Below are positions 12,121 through 21,050 of a DNA stretch of 64,000 nucleotides, piece after piece. This stretch comes from Nocardia anaemiae NBRC 100462 (GTDB lineage Bacteria; Actinomycetota; Actinomycetes; Mycobacteriales; Mycobacteriaceae), in contig NZ_BDAZ01000001.1 of the NCBI RefSeq assembly GCF_001612725.1, positions 422,269-486,268 of the forward strand, written 5' to 3'. The notes beneath the pieces were generated by a model, which was not told where the DNA came from, made no database searches, and saw only the letters and a list, made by a program, of their open reading frames with translations. The first letter of the stretch is position 1. Every line of letters begins with the position of its first letter. A program made the position numbers and the translations under genes.

Positions 12121-13080
12121 TCAGGAGCCCTCCCACCACGGCTCCGTGTCCTCCACGGCGACGGACTCGTAAAAGTCCATGTTGCTGATCTCCAGGTTGC
12201 CCGCAAGCGATCCGACCATGCGGCAGGGAAGGACGGCGTGCTGCCCCGGAGTGTCGTACAGGTCGACAGCGGTCAGTGGTCGGCCGGGCTCGGCAAAGGT
12301 CCTGGCATCGGCGAGAACGACCAGCGTGGTGTGCTCCTCGGCGCGCTCCTTGGGCGGCGGGACCAGCGCCGGGACCTGCCCCGGCAGCAGACCCTCGAAG
12401 GCTCGGTCGTCGACCACCAACGCCGACAGCGGATAGCGCTCCACGTCGATCTCGTCCGGGTCCAGGTCGGTACCGACCCAGCCATCCTCGTCGGCCCCGC
12501 CCAACTCATCGAGCAGGGCGCGCCAACCCTCCTCGTCGTCGAAGAACGTACGGACCAGCAATACACCAGCGGTGGCGGGCAGTGCAGGGAAGGACCGGTG
12601 CGGCGGCGCCGCCGGCACGGGGAAGGCCGGGCGCCCGCCCTCTCCCTCGTACATGCCGCACACGTCCATATTGCGTACCAGGTGGTCGAACGTGAGTGCG
12701 CCGCCCAGCAGATCGGCCAGGATCTCACCGAGCCGGGCCGACCGAACCCGGACACCGCGCCCGGGCATCGCCGCCAGGTCCACCAGCAACGGCCCGCCCC
12801 CGCCGTACACCACCGGAATGGCCGCCAAGACGACGACCGGCGGCACCGGGCCACCGTCCGCGACAAGTGCGGGGACGTTTCCGCCGTGCAGGAAGTCCCA
12901 CCCGCAGTCCTCGATCGGTCGCAGCCGCACCCCGCTGCCCCCGACGACGAGCACATCGCCTTCCCGGCGGCCCCCGACCTCGTCAACCAGCTTGCCCCAC
13001 TGTGCCGCACCGTCCTCGTAGCACGTACAGACCAACAACACTTCACCGGGCTCCGGCTGGGGAAGCCTAGGAAAGGACAT
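12121..13080 (-). CDS. Two-copy DUF6924-like protein, unknown function
   Basis: 319 aa with a strong ribosome-binding site (GGAGGAG, 4-5 bases before ATG). The protein is an internal duplication. VLLVCTCYEDGAAQWGKLVDE at about residue 14 and VLLVRTFFDDEEGWRALLDEL at about 172 start two related domains of about 130-150 residues. This layout recalls DUF6924 proteins, which occur beside toxin or ESX genes in actinomycetes, but that family call is from memory of the pattern only. There is no signal peptide or membrane segment. It may be an immunity or accessory protein of the polymorphic-toxin region further right, although it is not adjacent to a toxin. Confidence 0.6.
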   Translation of the reverse strand: MSFPRLPQPEPGEVLLVCTCYEDGAAQWGKLVDEVGGRREGDVLVVGGSGVRLRPIEDCGWDFLHGGNVPALVADGGPVPPVVVLAAIPVVYGGGGPLLVDLAAMPGRGVRVRSARLGEILADLLGGALTFDHLVRNMDVCGMYEGEGGRPAFPVPAAPPHRSFPALPATAGVLLVRTFFDDEEGWRALLDELGGADEDGWVGTDLDPDEIDVERYPLSALVVDDRAFEGLLPGQVPALVPPPKERAEEHTTLVVLADARTFAEPGRPLTAVDLYDTPGQHAVLPCRMVGSLAGNLEISNMDFYESVAVEDTEPWWEGS

Positions 13081-13370
13081 AACTCTCCTCCGAAAAGACT
13101 GCGGCAGTCGCCTCGTCGCAATTGGTCCCGGCCGTGAGGATGCGTCCTACAGAACACCCCGATCAGCCGCGACTCATAGATGACATGCCCGGCCTCGGTA
13201 TCCCACCAATTACTCACCGCCGCAAGCGAACCGACCTCTCGACGTCGTCGGCAACACGTGGGACCCGACCTGCACAGCATCGACAGTAGCCGACCCGCGA
13301 GACCAGGATGCTTTCAACACCACCACACTCGGCAACTCGAATCCTCCTGCCGCGGAAGGTAACTGGCGAA
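13081..13370. other. Intergenic region upstream of the DUF6924 and NUDIX genes
   Basis: No gene seen. It contains the divergent promoters of the two flanking genes and runs into the repeat at 13371. Confidence 0.45.
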
Positions 13371-13416
13371 GATCATGCATCAACAGATCAGCGAAGGAAG
13401 CGGAATCTCATAATCA
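13371..13416. repeat. Direct repeat copy A flanking the NUDIX gene
   Basis: Begins AACTGGCGAAGATCA and shares GCGAAGG..GGAATCTCA.AATC with the copy at 13955-13999, 584 bp away in the same orientation. The text resembles IS21-family terminal repeats, but no transposase is present between or beside the copies. Confidence 0.6.
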
Positions 13417-13436
13417 CAACCACGTAGCCTCTCAGA

Positions 13437-13949
13437 GTGAACAAAGAGCTCCGAGTAGCGGCCTACGTTGTATGCGTGCGGGAAGCCGAGATCCTGCTGA
13501 CCAGGTGGACAGCGCCCGACGGCAGCAAGCAGTGGACGCTACCAGGCGGCGGAATGCACCACGGCGAGGACCCGATCACAACAGCCGTCCGCGAGGTATC
13601 CGAGGAGACCGGGTACACCGCCGAGCTCGTCAGCCTGATCGGTATCGACTCGATCAACCGCCATTACCCGCGCCCGCAAGGCGAATTCGCCGACTTCCAC
13701 GGGCTCCGAATCGTATACGAGGGTCGGATCACCGCTGGCGAACTCCGCAACGAAACCAACGGCTCGACCGACCTCGCTGCCTGGCACCCGCTCGACGACG
13801 TTGTCCACCTCGACCGAGTCGAACTCGTCAACATCGGAATCGAGCTGTGGCGGACCAGGCCAGCTCTGGGCCGCGCGAGCGACCGACGCCCTCCGATCAG
13901 ACGGCCCAGAGCTGATCTGCCGACCTGCCTCGCCAGAGTTCGGCCGTGA
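13437..13949 (+). CDS. NUDIX hydrolase
   Basis: 170 aa from GTG. The Nudix box G-x5-E-x7-REVSEETGY lies at about residues 38-60 and coordinates Mg2+ for pyrophosphate-bond cleavage in nucleoside diphosphate derivatives. An LPGGG strand precedes it. The final 30 residues or so after WRTRPALG are Arg/Pro-rich and unlike a NUDIX fold. They run toward the second repeat (13955), so the natural C-terminus may have been replaced when the repeat arrived. The substrate cannot be predicted. The gene stands alone. Confidence 0.85.
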   Translation: MNKELRVAAYVVCVREAEILLTRWTAPDGSKQWTLPGGGMHHGEDPITTAVREVSEETGYTAELVSLIGIDSINRHYPRPQGEFADFHGLRIVYEGRITAGELRNETNGSTDLAAWHPLDDVVHLDRVELVNIGIELWRTRPALGRASDRRPPIRRPRADLPTCLARVRP

Positions 13950-13954
13950 ACCGC

Positions 13955-13999
13955 AACTGGCGAAGATCAGCCACCAACCCGCGAGCGAAGGGACTGGAA
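13955..13999. repeat. Direct repeat copy B flanking the NUDIX gene
   Basis: Matches 13371-13416 (AACTGGCGAAGATCA, then AGCGAAGG and GGAATCTCA.AATC). Immediately downstream, at about 14015-14065, are TGGCCAAC and TCTGAGATTTGGCC, related to the repeats at 5438-5525. Confidence 0.6.
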
Positions 14000-14085
14000 T
14001 CTCAAAATCGTGGCCAACTGGGCATGCCATGGTCAATCATTCTGAGATTTGGCCACAACTTCTGAGACCCTACAGCGACACAAAA

Positions 14086-14460
14086 TTACGCCGCGAGGAG
14101 TTCGAACTCCCCTGCATTGATGCCGTCGACGAAGGCCGCCCACTCATTGGGGGTGAACAGGAGCCGGGTGCCGTGACGATGGTCGCGCACAGTAACCCAG
14201 CCGTCCTGGTGCCGGTCGATCGTCGGCATGCCCTCGCCACGATGCGCAGTGGATCGCACCGAGTGGTTGCAGAAGGCCGGCCAGAGGGAGACGGGCATCG
14301 AAATAACAGGCTGGACGCTCGGGTCATTTGCGGGGTCGCGAAGGTACTTGCTATCGCGCAGGAGAACCTTGTCGCCGATGAAGTTGACCTCGATGCACGA
14401 TGCGCCGCCGTTGTTGCTGAACGAACTCTTCCGCCAACCCGGGCGGATTTCGGTGGTCAT
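14086..14460 (-). CDS. DUF397 domain protein
   Basis: 124 aa; GGAG precedes the ATG. The N-terminal RPGWRKSSFSNNGGASCIEV followed by LLRDSKY is the hallmark of DUF397. The C-terminal half has a second, weaker W-containing segment (LLFTPNEWAAFVDGINAGEF), again DUF397-like. These small proteins are encoded next to XRE/DUF5753 regulators in actinomycetes and take part in developmental or toxin-antitoxin-like regulation. Its start overlaps the stop of the upstream DUF5753 fragment by 4 bp, the usual operon arrangement. It is probably an orphan, because that regulator has lost its DNA-binding half. Confidence 0.85.
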   Translation of the reverse strand: MTTEIRPGWRKSSFSNNGGASCIEVNFIGDKVLLRDSKYLRDPANDPSVQPVISMPVSLWPAFCNHSVRSTAHRGEGMPTIDRHQDGWVTVRDHRHGTRLLFTPNEWAAFVDGINAGEFELLAA

Positions 14461-14903
14461 TGTTGCTCCATGCTCTTCAATTGCGAGATCCGACTCTCGA
14501 TGGCTATGGCGGTGTCCGCAGCCGAAAGCGCCTTGTCTCGAAGCCGATCGGCAGCCAGTGAGTACAAGTCTACTTGTGGGCGATCCTGCAAATAGAGAGC
14601 GCCGGTGTGGTACTCGACGTACGCGATGCCCCGCGCCTCGGCGAAATCGAGAACGATGAACGAGCCGGGGAGGCCCTCATGGACGGCCACCGTTGTCGGG
14701 ATGACTTGGACCTCGACGTTCGCCAACTCCATCAGGCTGAGCATGTACTCCAGCTGCTCACGCATGACTGTCGGTCCGCCAACGGGTCTGTCGAGCGCGA
14801 CTTCCTCAACGACTGCCCGGGCCGTTCTTGAACTGGGCCCGTAGGGCTGGACTGCTCCGAGTGACCGGAGCGGCATACCAATTCCGACACGACAGCTACG
14901 CAA
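14457..14903 (-). pseudogene. XRE-family regulator remnant (DUF5753 domain only)
   Basis: From about residue 25 the frame reads as a DUF5753 ligand or partner-binding domain (VVEEVALDRPVGGPTVMREQ, then VEVQVIPTTVAVHEGLPGSF). Intact members are about 280 aa with an N-terminal helix-turn-helix. Here the frame opens only at 14903, its first 25 residues do not fit the family, and no helix-turn-helix is found in the 300 bp upstream on this strand. It is therefore a 5'-truncated gene whose DUF397 partner is still intact. Confidence 0.75.
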
Positions 14904-15272
14904 AGTGGCTTGCTACAGGCAATTCCGCGCTGCTTGGCAGTGAGCAGCACTCCGCAAAAGCCGAGTGATGTTTAGCGGCATCTATTCGAGAACCCCTGGG
15001 GATTTTCGCAGCCGAGCGCTGCGGCGAGTAGACGGTAGTGGGTGTGGCCAGTCCTCGTTGATGCGTCCACCTGATCCGCTGAGACCGGCCAGTTTATTTT
15101 TGACCGTGCAAATACCAACCAAAAGTGAGCGCTGCGGCAACCGGGCCCCCAACGAGCAGACACTATCGTCGAGGTCGACGAGGACTACTTTCGAGTAGCT
15201 CTTCAGGGTTTCGGCCGATTGCGTAGCAGATCCACTCCGCTTGGCCAACAGTTTCATCCAGTGCAAGGATCG
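14904..15272. other. Intergenic region, probable decayed 5' part of the XRE regulator
   Basis: No intact frame is credible. The stretch lies where the helix-turn-helix half of the DUF5753 protein should be and probably holds its debris. AAGGAT before the GTG at 15273 serves the next gene. Confidence 0.4.
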
Positions 15273-16369
15273 GTGGCCGTGCGGGAAAACGAGACGCTGT
15301 TGTTCGACCGGGTGCGTGGGGCGATGTTGGGTGGGGCGGTGGGCGATGCGCTCGGGTGGCCCATCGAGTTTTGCAGCTGGCGCAGATCAGGGAACAGCAT
15401 GGGGTGGCCGGCGTCACCGATTTCCTGCCCGGCCTGATACCCGATGCGCCGCAACAGATTACCGATGACACGCAGATGACATTGTTCACCGCCGAAGGCT
15501 TGCTGCGTTGTCCGCCCGGCGCGGATCCAGCCCCAGTGCTGCGGCGTGCGTACCTGCGCTGGCTGACCACCCAGGAGCAAGCCAAGCCCGCACCCGAACC
15601 CGACGGCTGGTTGGCGGGACAGCAGTTCCTTTATGCGATGCGGTCACCTGGCCATGCGTGCACCAGCGGGTTACGGCTCCAAGCGAAGGAATATCGGGCA
15701 CCACATCTGCCCGGTGAGCCGGGGCCGGTGAATCCGAATTCGAAGGGATGCGGAACCGTGATGCGGTCCGCGCCGTTCGGTCTCGCCGCGCTCGGTCCAC
15801 ACAAGGCATTCGACGCCGCGATGCGATGCGCCCAGCTCACCCACGGCCATCCGACCGGCTATCTTGCCGCGGGCGCGTTTGCGGCCCTGATCGACAGCGT
15901 GCTGAGTGGGGTCGAACTGCCGATCGCCGTGCGCGACATCATCATCCGACTCACCTCGATGCCAGCAGACAGCTCCGAAACGGTGTCCGCCCTGGCCGGT
16001 GCGCTAGCGTTCGCACATCTCGGCCCGCCGACGCCGGAACGAGTCGAGCAAGTCGGGCAGGGCTGGGTCGCGGAGGAGTGCCTCGCCGTCGCCGTCTACT
16101 GCGCGCTATACGCGTTCCGGACCGGCGACGTACGTGGCGCGCTGCTGCTATCGGTGAACCACTCCGGCGACTCCGATTCCACCGGCGCGGTGGCCGGCAA
16201 CCTTATCGGTGCAGTCCACGGATTGTCCGCCCTGCCGCACGAGTGGGTATCTGCCGTCGAGGGCCGCGACGAATTGGTCCAGATCGCCGACGATCTCGTC
16301 CTGAACTTCTTCTACCGAGACCGCTCCCGCCTCGAAACCCGCTATCCGCTCGACACTTCGGTGAACTGA
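15273..16369 (+). pseudogene. ADP-ribosylglycohydrolase, frameshifted near 15370
   Basis: The first frame (GTG at 15273 or 15279) gives FDRVRGAMLGGAVGDALGWP then IEF, a classic ARH opening. At about 15370-15376 it moves to the frame that continues QLAQIREQHGVAGVTDFLPG. Adding one T to the TTTT run would restore PIEFLQLAQ. Beyond the shift the metal-binding motifs are intact: ITDDTQMTLF and NHSGDSDSTGAVAGN. The enzyme would remove ADP-ribose from proteins or nucleic acids using two Mg2+ ions. It may be a recent mutation or a homopolymer base-call error. It is followed 76 bp later by a second ARH gene. Confidence 0.8.
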
Positions 16370-16445
16370 ACTGAGCACCAAGCTGCTTCGAGGGTTTCGC
16401 TCGCCATCAGCGTGGATCGACTCCCCTTGGCTATCATCAGACGCA

Positions 16446-17426
16446 ATGCATGTCGAGTTGATGCTTGATTCTTTGGACGGACTGTCCGTCGGCGACGCTT
16501 TGGGGCAGCAGTTCCCGATCATGCGCCGATCCATCGCAGATCTTCGGGCCGGTAATCTTGCTGCCGGGCCGTGGGGGTGGACCGACGACACCGAGATGGC
16601 CTGCTCCGTGGTTGCCGAGCTGTGCACTCGTGGCGAGATCGACCAGGATCGGCTCGCTACCGCATTCGCACGACGCTTCGACCCGAGCCGCGACTACGGC
16701 TTCAACACGGTCGCTACCATGCGCCGAGTCCGCGACGGCATGCATTGGCGCACCGCGGCCGCAGCCGCGTTCGGTGACGAAGGTTCCTGCGGCAACGGTG
16801 CGGCCATGCGAGTCGCCCCGCTGGGTGCCTTCTATGCCAGCGATCCGGAAATGGTTGTCACCGAAGCGATCCGCTCGGCACAGGTGACACATCTGCATCC
16901 CGAAGGAGTCACCGGTGCCGTCGCGGTGGCACTCGCCGCAGCCCAAGCTGCGCACGCCCGCCTCAACCGGACACGGCCCACACCAACCGAATTCATCACC
17001 AACGTCCTGGACCGCCTCGACCACAGTGACACGACCCGGCTGATCCGCCGCGCCCGCACCCTGCTCGGAGCCCCCGCCGCCGAGGCCGCGAAAGAACTCG
17101 GCAACGGATCTCTGGTCACCGCGCAGAACACGGTGCCGTTCACAATGTGGGTCGCAGCCACATACCTGGACGACTACCCGACCGCAGTCACCACATGCAT
17201 TGCGGCAGACGGAGATATCGACACCACCAGCGCCATCGTCGGCGGGATCGTTGCCGCCTACACAGGCAACCGCACCGGACCGATCGTCGGGATACCCCAG
17301 ACATGGCTTGCCGCACGAGAGGCGCTGCCCTACTGGTGCAACAACTCGATCGAACGAACACGCGGGCGCAAGAATTCTGTATTCGGCCGCGCTCGGCGAT
17401 GGCTGTCCGGCGCATCGTCGAGATGA
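16446..17426 (+). CDS. ADP-ribosylglycohydrolase family protein
   Basis: 326 aa, intact. The opening DSLDGLSVGDALGQQF, the WTDDTEMACSV motif at about residues 42-53, the central GSCGNGAAMRVAPLG, and the late DGDIDTTSAIVGGI provide the expected di-magnesium ligands. It hydrolyses ADP-ribose linkages. It lies between a frameshifted relative and a WXG100/toxin operon whose effector carries an ADP-ribosyltransferase tip. Since ARH proteins can act as enzymatic immunity against such toxins (Tri1 against Tre1 in Serratia), a protective role is plausible but unproven here. Confidence 0.9.
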   Translation: MHVELMLDSLDGLSVGDALGQQFPIMRRSIADLRAGNLAAGPWGWTDDTEMACSVVAELCTRGEIDQDRLATAFARRFDPSRDYGFNTVATMRRVRDGMHWRTAAAAAFGDEGSCGNGAAMRVAPLGAFYASDPEMVVTEAIRSAQVTHLHPEGVTGAVAVALAAAQAAHARLNRTRPTPTEFITNVLDRLDHSDTTRLIRRARTLLGAPAAEAAKELGNGSLVTAQNTVPFTMWVAATYLDDYPTAVTTCIAADGDIDTTSAIVGGIVAAYTGNRTGPIVGIPQTWLAAREALPYWCNNSIERTRGRKNSVFGRARRWLSGASSR

Positions 17427-17801
17427 CCACGATCGACCGGCAGGCATCCGCCGTCCTGTCATCGCATTCGTGCCAAGGCGCCCCGCGGCCCACGATCGGC
17501 CTCGGCATGCGCGGCCCGGAAATCCTTCAGCCAACGCTCTACTGTGGCGGGTCTCCTTCGTCCATGGCAGTCCTTCGCAAACGCTCGCTGTCCTCGAGGC
17601 GGTTGCGGCGATGAACCGACATTCACGGCCGCCGTTGAAGTTTCAGACCACCGGAATTGTCGTCCTATCCGGCGACTAGCTTGTTGCACGAGTGGCCACC
17701 GATGCGTGGTTCGGATCGAGAGGTCTCTGATGGAACCGAACATGCATGGCCCGCGTCTAACCTACTGAGACCAAGACCAACCGACGACTGAGAGAACGTG
17801 C
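17427..17801. other. Intergenic region upstream of the first WXG100/toxin operon
   Basis: No supported gene. It presumably carries the promoter of the operon beginning at 17802. A minus-strand frame around 17460-17740 is Arg-rich and unrecognisable. Confidence 0.45.
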
Positions 17802-18134
17802 ATGGCTGAAGGTCCATCAACCACCCGGTCACCGTTTGCGATTGTGCCCGACCATGTTTCGGATGCCGGACAGTATGTGCAGCGGACCGCGCAAACTCTC
17901 GTCAACGGTGTCCGATCGGCCGACGCAGACGTGCAGGGGCTGATGACGAGCTGGAAAGGCACCGCGGCCACCGCCTATTCGACGGGATGGGAGGAAACCC
18001 GCGACGGCGCCCTACAGGTACTCGAAGCCCTGAACACCATGGCTGAGCTGCTCGGTGTCGTAGGTGTCCAATACACCGGCACCGACACCACCAACGCTGC
18101 CGGACTCCGGCAATCCTCGCTGGATCTCCCGTAG
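17802..18134 (+). CDS. WXG100-family protein, first gene of the ADP-ribosyltransferase toxin operon
   Basis: 110 aa, predicted helical hairpin with WKG at residues 51-53 in the turn and conserved DAGQYVQ and WEETRDGA stretches. Proteins of this size pair with a second WXG100 protein or with a toxin N-terminus and guide it to a type VII (ESX) secretion system. Its counterpart in the opposing operon is at 23695-24018, sharing VTDAGRYVQ/VSDAGQYVQ, LVNG.RS.DADV and SLDLP ends. The gene is 33 bp upstream of the second WXG100 gene. Confidence 0.85.
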   Translation: MAEGPSTTRSPFAIVPDHVSDAGQYVQRTAQTLVNGVRSADADVQGLMTSWKGTAATAYSTGWEETRDGALQVLEALNTMAELLGVVGVQYTGTDTTNAAGLRQSSLDLP

Positions 18135-18167
18135 CTGATTCCGCGTAACCGAACAGGACTGTGGCAC

Positions 18168-18458
18168 ATGAGATATCAGGTCGATCTCGACCACCTGGAT
18201 GACGTAACCGCCCGCATCGGCGGACTGAACGATTTCCTGCGCGAATCCCTACGCGAGATCGATGAACGCATGGCCGTAATGCAACAGAGCTGGAACGGCC
18301 ACGCCGCCGACAGGCAAGCCGAGGCGCATCGTGAATGGGCTACTGCGGCGCAAGAGATTCGGGAGGGAATCGAGGCCATGCAGGCCGCAGCGCGCACAGC
18401 GCACACCGCCTACGGCGACGCTGTCACGGCCAACCTGCGCACCCTGGGGCGCGCGTGA
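18168..18458 (+). CDS. WXG100-family protein, second gene of the ADP-ribosyltransferase toxin operon
   Basis: 96 aa with WNG at residues 42-44 between two amphipathic helices, and a DLDHLDDVTARI start typical of ESX substrates that help export polymorphic toxins. Its stop overlaps the GTG of the toxin gene (GTGA), implying translational coupling and a stoichiometric complex with the toxin N-terminus. The matching gene in the facing operon is at 23360-23671. Confidence 0.88.
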   Translation: MRYQVDLDHLDDVTARIGGLNDFLRESLREIDERMAVMQQSWNGHAADRQAEAHREWATAAQEIREGIEAMQAAARTAHTAYGDAVTANLRTLGRA

Positions 18459-19912
18459 CCGCAACCGTTCTCGACGTCGATTCCAGCGTCTACTACGAAG
18501 CTGGTGACCGGCTCAAAACGTTGGCCGGTGAATGGTTTTTCGGCGTTGACGCGTTCTGGTCGAAGCTGGACGAATGCGGCAATATGACCGGTTCCTATTC
18601 CGAGGCCAAGAAGTGGGCGGAGTCCTACGACGCGCGCGCGGCCGAAGCGTTGAAAATGGTCAGCGATCTCGCGTACGCGACGTTCAACTACGGCCAAATC
18701 CTGATCAACCTGGGCTACAACCACGCGTTAGCCGAATGGACCGCCGCAGGTTCCACCGGGCCCGCGCCACAACAACCGGCCAAGGCATTCGCGGGCTACC
18801 CGTGCCGTATCCCGTTACCGTCGGCCGGTGGCCCCGGTAACGGGTTGATCGATGGCGGGGTCAAACTAGTCGAGGCCATCGGCATCACGGTGCCCGATGG
18901 CAACGCCGATCTACTCCAACGCGCCGCCGACACCTGGGCCGCTATCGCCGATGCCACACCAGTGACGGCCATGGCCGCGGGCCTGGAAGCCGCGGCCCTC
19001 CAGTTCGAGGCCATCACCAGCCCCGAAGTCTCCTTCATCGATGAGGACATTCAGGCGCTGAAAGCAGCGGCCGAAACCACTGCCCGCGTATTCCGGGAAC
19101 TGTCCGGCTCGACGCGTGACCACCATGACGGCCTGGTCGAGATGCGCGCGAAAATGGTCGAATTACTCAAAGAGCTGGGTGAGGAACTGCTCAAAGAGCT
19201 GGCCATATCCGTGGCCATCGCCGCCGCGTCATCGGTGATCACCTTCGGTATCGGCGCAGCGGTGGCATCGGCGCGGGTGGTATCGATAGCCGCCAAGATG
19301 GGCCGCCCTATCCGGCTCGTCATCGACGCATTCAAATCCGAACACAACATCGCCAAAGGCGTGCGGGCCGAGGAAACCCTCGGCAAACATGCCGACGATG
19401 TGAACCGGCTCAAAGGGTTGAAGGCGGACAATTTCAAGGCACCGCCGCGGGCGTCGCTGACCGCTGAAGATGAGGCGATCCTGCGGCAAGGCGTTAGTGA
19501 CTCGCGCGGCAATTCGCTGACGGCCGCACTCCGGCGGGGTGACGCCACACCCGAGCAGCAGCGCCAGGCCGAAGCCCTCACGCAGGCAATGAACAAGCTC
19601 CCCGTCCATGAGGGGCCGGTTGTGCGACAGACCAATCTGCGCCAAGAGCTTCTTGACCAATACGTGCCCGGCCAACGGGCACCGTCAGATCCCGGTTTCA
19701 TGTCTACGAGCACGAACCCCAAAGGCGCGAACGATTTTATTGTCGACAATTCCAAGGTCGAATTTAATATCGAGAGTAAAATGGGCCGTAATTACAGCCA
19801 GTACGGAACACCGGACGAAGTCCTGTTTTCGCCGAATACCCAGTTTCAGGTGCTCGGCAAAACACCGCCCGATGCGAACGGGCGCGTCGTCATTACTATG
19901 ATGGAAATCTAG
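18455..19912 (+). CDS. ESX-type polymorphic toxin with C-terminal ADP-ribosyltransferase domain
   Basis: 485 aa from GTG. Residues 1 to about 260 form a helical export domain shared with the toxin at 21906-23363 (VLDV at the start, AESYD, GYNHALA, PSAGGPG, a FIDED motif). A hydrophobic segment at about 245-280 could contact membranes. The C-terminal 105 residues fit an R-S-E mono-ADP-ribosyltransferase: VVR (R391), GFMSTSTN (STS at 417-419) and DEVLFSPNTQFQVL (E455). The usual Glu or Gln two residues before the catalytic Glu is Pro here, so target type is uncertain. It would transfer ADP-ribose from NAD+ to a target in a rival cell. Confidence 0.85.
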   Translation: MTATVLDVDSSVYYEAGDRLKTLAGEWFFGVDAFWSKLDECGNMTGSYSEAKKWAESYDARAAEALKMVSDLAYATFNYGQILINLGYNHALAEWTAAGSTGPAPQQPAKAFAGYPCRIPLPSAGGPGNGLIDGGVKLVEAIGITVPDGNADLLQRAADTWAAIADATPVTAMAAGLEAAALQFEAITSPEVSFIDEDIQALKAAAETTARVFRELSGSTRDHHDGLVEMRAKMVELLKELGEELLKELAISVAIAAASSVITFGIGAAVASARVVSIAAKMGRPIRLVIDAFKSEHNIAKGVRAEETLGKHADDVNRLKGLKADNFKAPPRASLTAEDEAILRQGVSDSRGNSLTAALRRGDATPEQQRQAEALTQAMNKLPVHEGPVVRQTNLRQELLDQYVPGQRAPSDPGFMSTSTNPKGANDFIVDNSKVEFNIESKMGRNYSQYGTPDEVLFSPNTQFQVLGKTPPDANGRVVITMMEI

Positions 19913-19923
19913 GAGAGCCTCAC

Positions 19924-20211
19924 GTGCCTAAGAAAATTGGCGGCAAAATCATCTATACTCCCGAAGAGGCCGAAAACCTTGGGCTGAAAACGCCGTCACC
20001 GGAGGAAATCGCACGCGCCCAGGCCAGTCTCGCCCAATTCCAGAAAGACCGTGCAGCGGCCGGACCTGCCCCAGAAGGAACCTCACCAGGGTTCGGCGGC
20101 CGGTTCTCCGACGACTTGGACGGCACCGAATGGGAGGGCTGGACCATGGACCCGAAAACCGGCCAATGGCGCAACCAGAACGGCAATCCGGTCGATGAGG
20201 GCAAGGCGTGA
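19924..20211 (+). CDS. Small acidic protein following the ADP-ribosyltransferase toxin, function unknown
   Basis: 95 aa from GTG, 11 bp after the toxin stop, with a GGAGAG ribosome-binding site. The sequence (IIYTPEEAENLGLKTPSPEE, later GRFSDDLDGTEWEGWTMD) is hydrophilic and matches no family I recognise. Position alone suggests an immunity protein, but known immunity partners of ADP-ribosyltransferases are often larger, and the two ADP-ribosylglycohydrolases upstream are alternative protectors. It could also be a toxin chaperone. Confidence 0.6.
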   Translation: MPKKIGGKIIYTPEEAENLGLKTPSPEEIARAQASLAQFQKDRAAAGPAPEGTSPGFGGRFSDDLDGTEWEGWTMDPKTGQWRNQNGNPVDEGKA

Positions 20212-20683
20212 CAAGGGATACGCAGTACTGAGCCGGATACCGAGCGGGCCGCCGCAGCCGCCGAAGTCGCCACCACCGACCCTGACCAACTCGCTGTCGG
20301 GGCTCGGCCTGATCGGTGCCGATGCAGCTGCCGAGTTCACTGCGGCGGCCCGCCAGCAAGCCAAGCCGACTCACTGGCCAACGCCGCGAATCCCTGAGCG
20401 GTTTTCGAGCCTCTCCTCCGGGGCGGCACGGTCGCGACCGCGTCCTCTTCTCCATTACGCCCGAAGACTGGCCAACTTCGATCCATCACGCCAGACTGCA
20501 CCGGCCTCGCCGCAACACAATCCTTACTCCACTTCGCCTGTGTCTTGCCGATGATGTGGGCTTCCGCACTGCCGCGGACTTGGTCGACATCCGATCAGGG
20601 ATGAATTGGTTTCCAGTGTCTACAACTGGCTCAAAGGCGTCGCCGCCAAGGACGACTCGGCCGTCTGGCCCGATCGGATGGAT
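20212..20683. other. Intergenic region between the two toxin loci
   Basis: No convincing gene. A plus-strand frame at about 20230-20400 has partly protein-like composition (LTNSLSGLGLIGADAAAEF) but lacks a start, and may be a decayed toxin or immunity piece. Confidence 0.4.
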
Positions 20684-21037
20684 TTACGCAGTGACCACGT
20701 TGAGCTCAGAAAGCACGCCTTGGGGGTCGTTGAGGTAGCGGTATTCCTCCACCGGGGGACTGAACTGGCCGAGCACGTTCGCCACGGCATCGCGTTCCGC
20801 CTCAGTCACCGGGATCCGACGCTTGATGAGACTGGCACACAGCACGTCGACGAGCATCGCCCACTCACCCACGTCGCTGTAGGTCCGATAGCTTTCGACC
20901 AGGTCAGAAGGCAGGCGGTCGGCGAGGCTCTCGAGGAGGTCTCGCGAGTCCTTGCTCATCTTGTTGAGCCGACGGTTACCGGCTTCGATGGCTTGTGGGT
21001 CTCGCTGACGTTTTCGTGCCGCCCTGTCCGAATTCAT
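20684..21037 (-). CDS. Small helical protein, probable MafI-like immunity protein
   Basis: 117 aa. After a basic N-terminus (MNSDRAARKRQRDPQAIE) come helices LLESLADRLPSDLVESYRTY, WAMLVDVLCASLI and PVTEAERDAVANVLGQF. The order of an LP.DLVE helix, an alternating helix, and VT..E.D followed by a short helix resembles MafI-type immunity proteins. It follows 13 bp after an orphan toxin-tip frame (21051-21300), as expected for toxin-immunity order. Family assignment is tentative. Confidence 0.65.
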   Translation of the reverse strand: MNSDRAARKRQRDPQAIEAGNRRLNKMSKDSRDLLESLADRLPSDLVESYRTYSDVGEWAMLVDVLCASLIKRRIPVTEAERDAVANVLGQFSPPVEEYRYLNDPQGVLSELNVVTA

Positions 21038-21050
21038 CGCTCTCCGAGCC

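Noticed and set aside
12088..13137. Plus-strand frame opposite the DUF6924-like gene
   Set aside because: The minus strand has a strong ribosome-binding site and a duplicated domain; the plus frame is its shadow.
17459..17743. Possible transposase fragment on the minus strand
   Set aside because: Only a short Arg-rich helix-like piece, with no catalytic motif and no terminal repeats.
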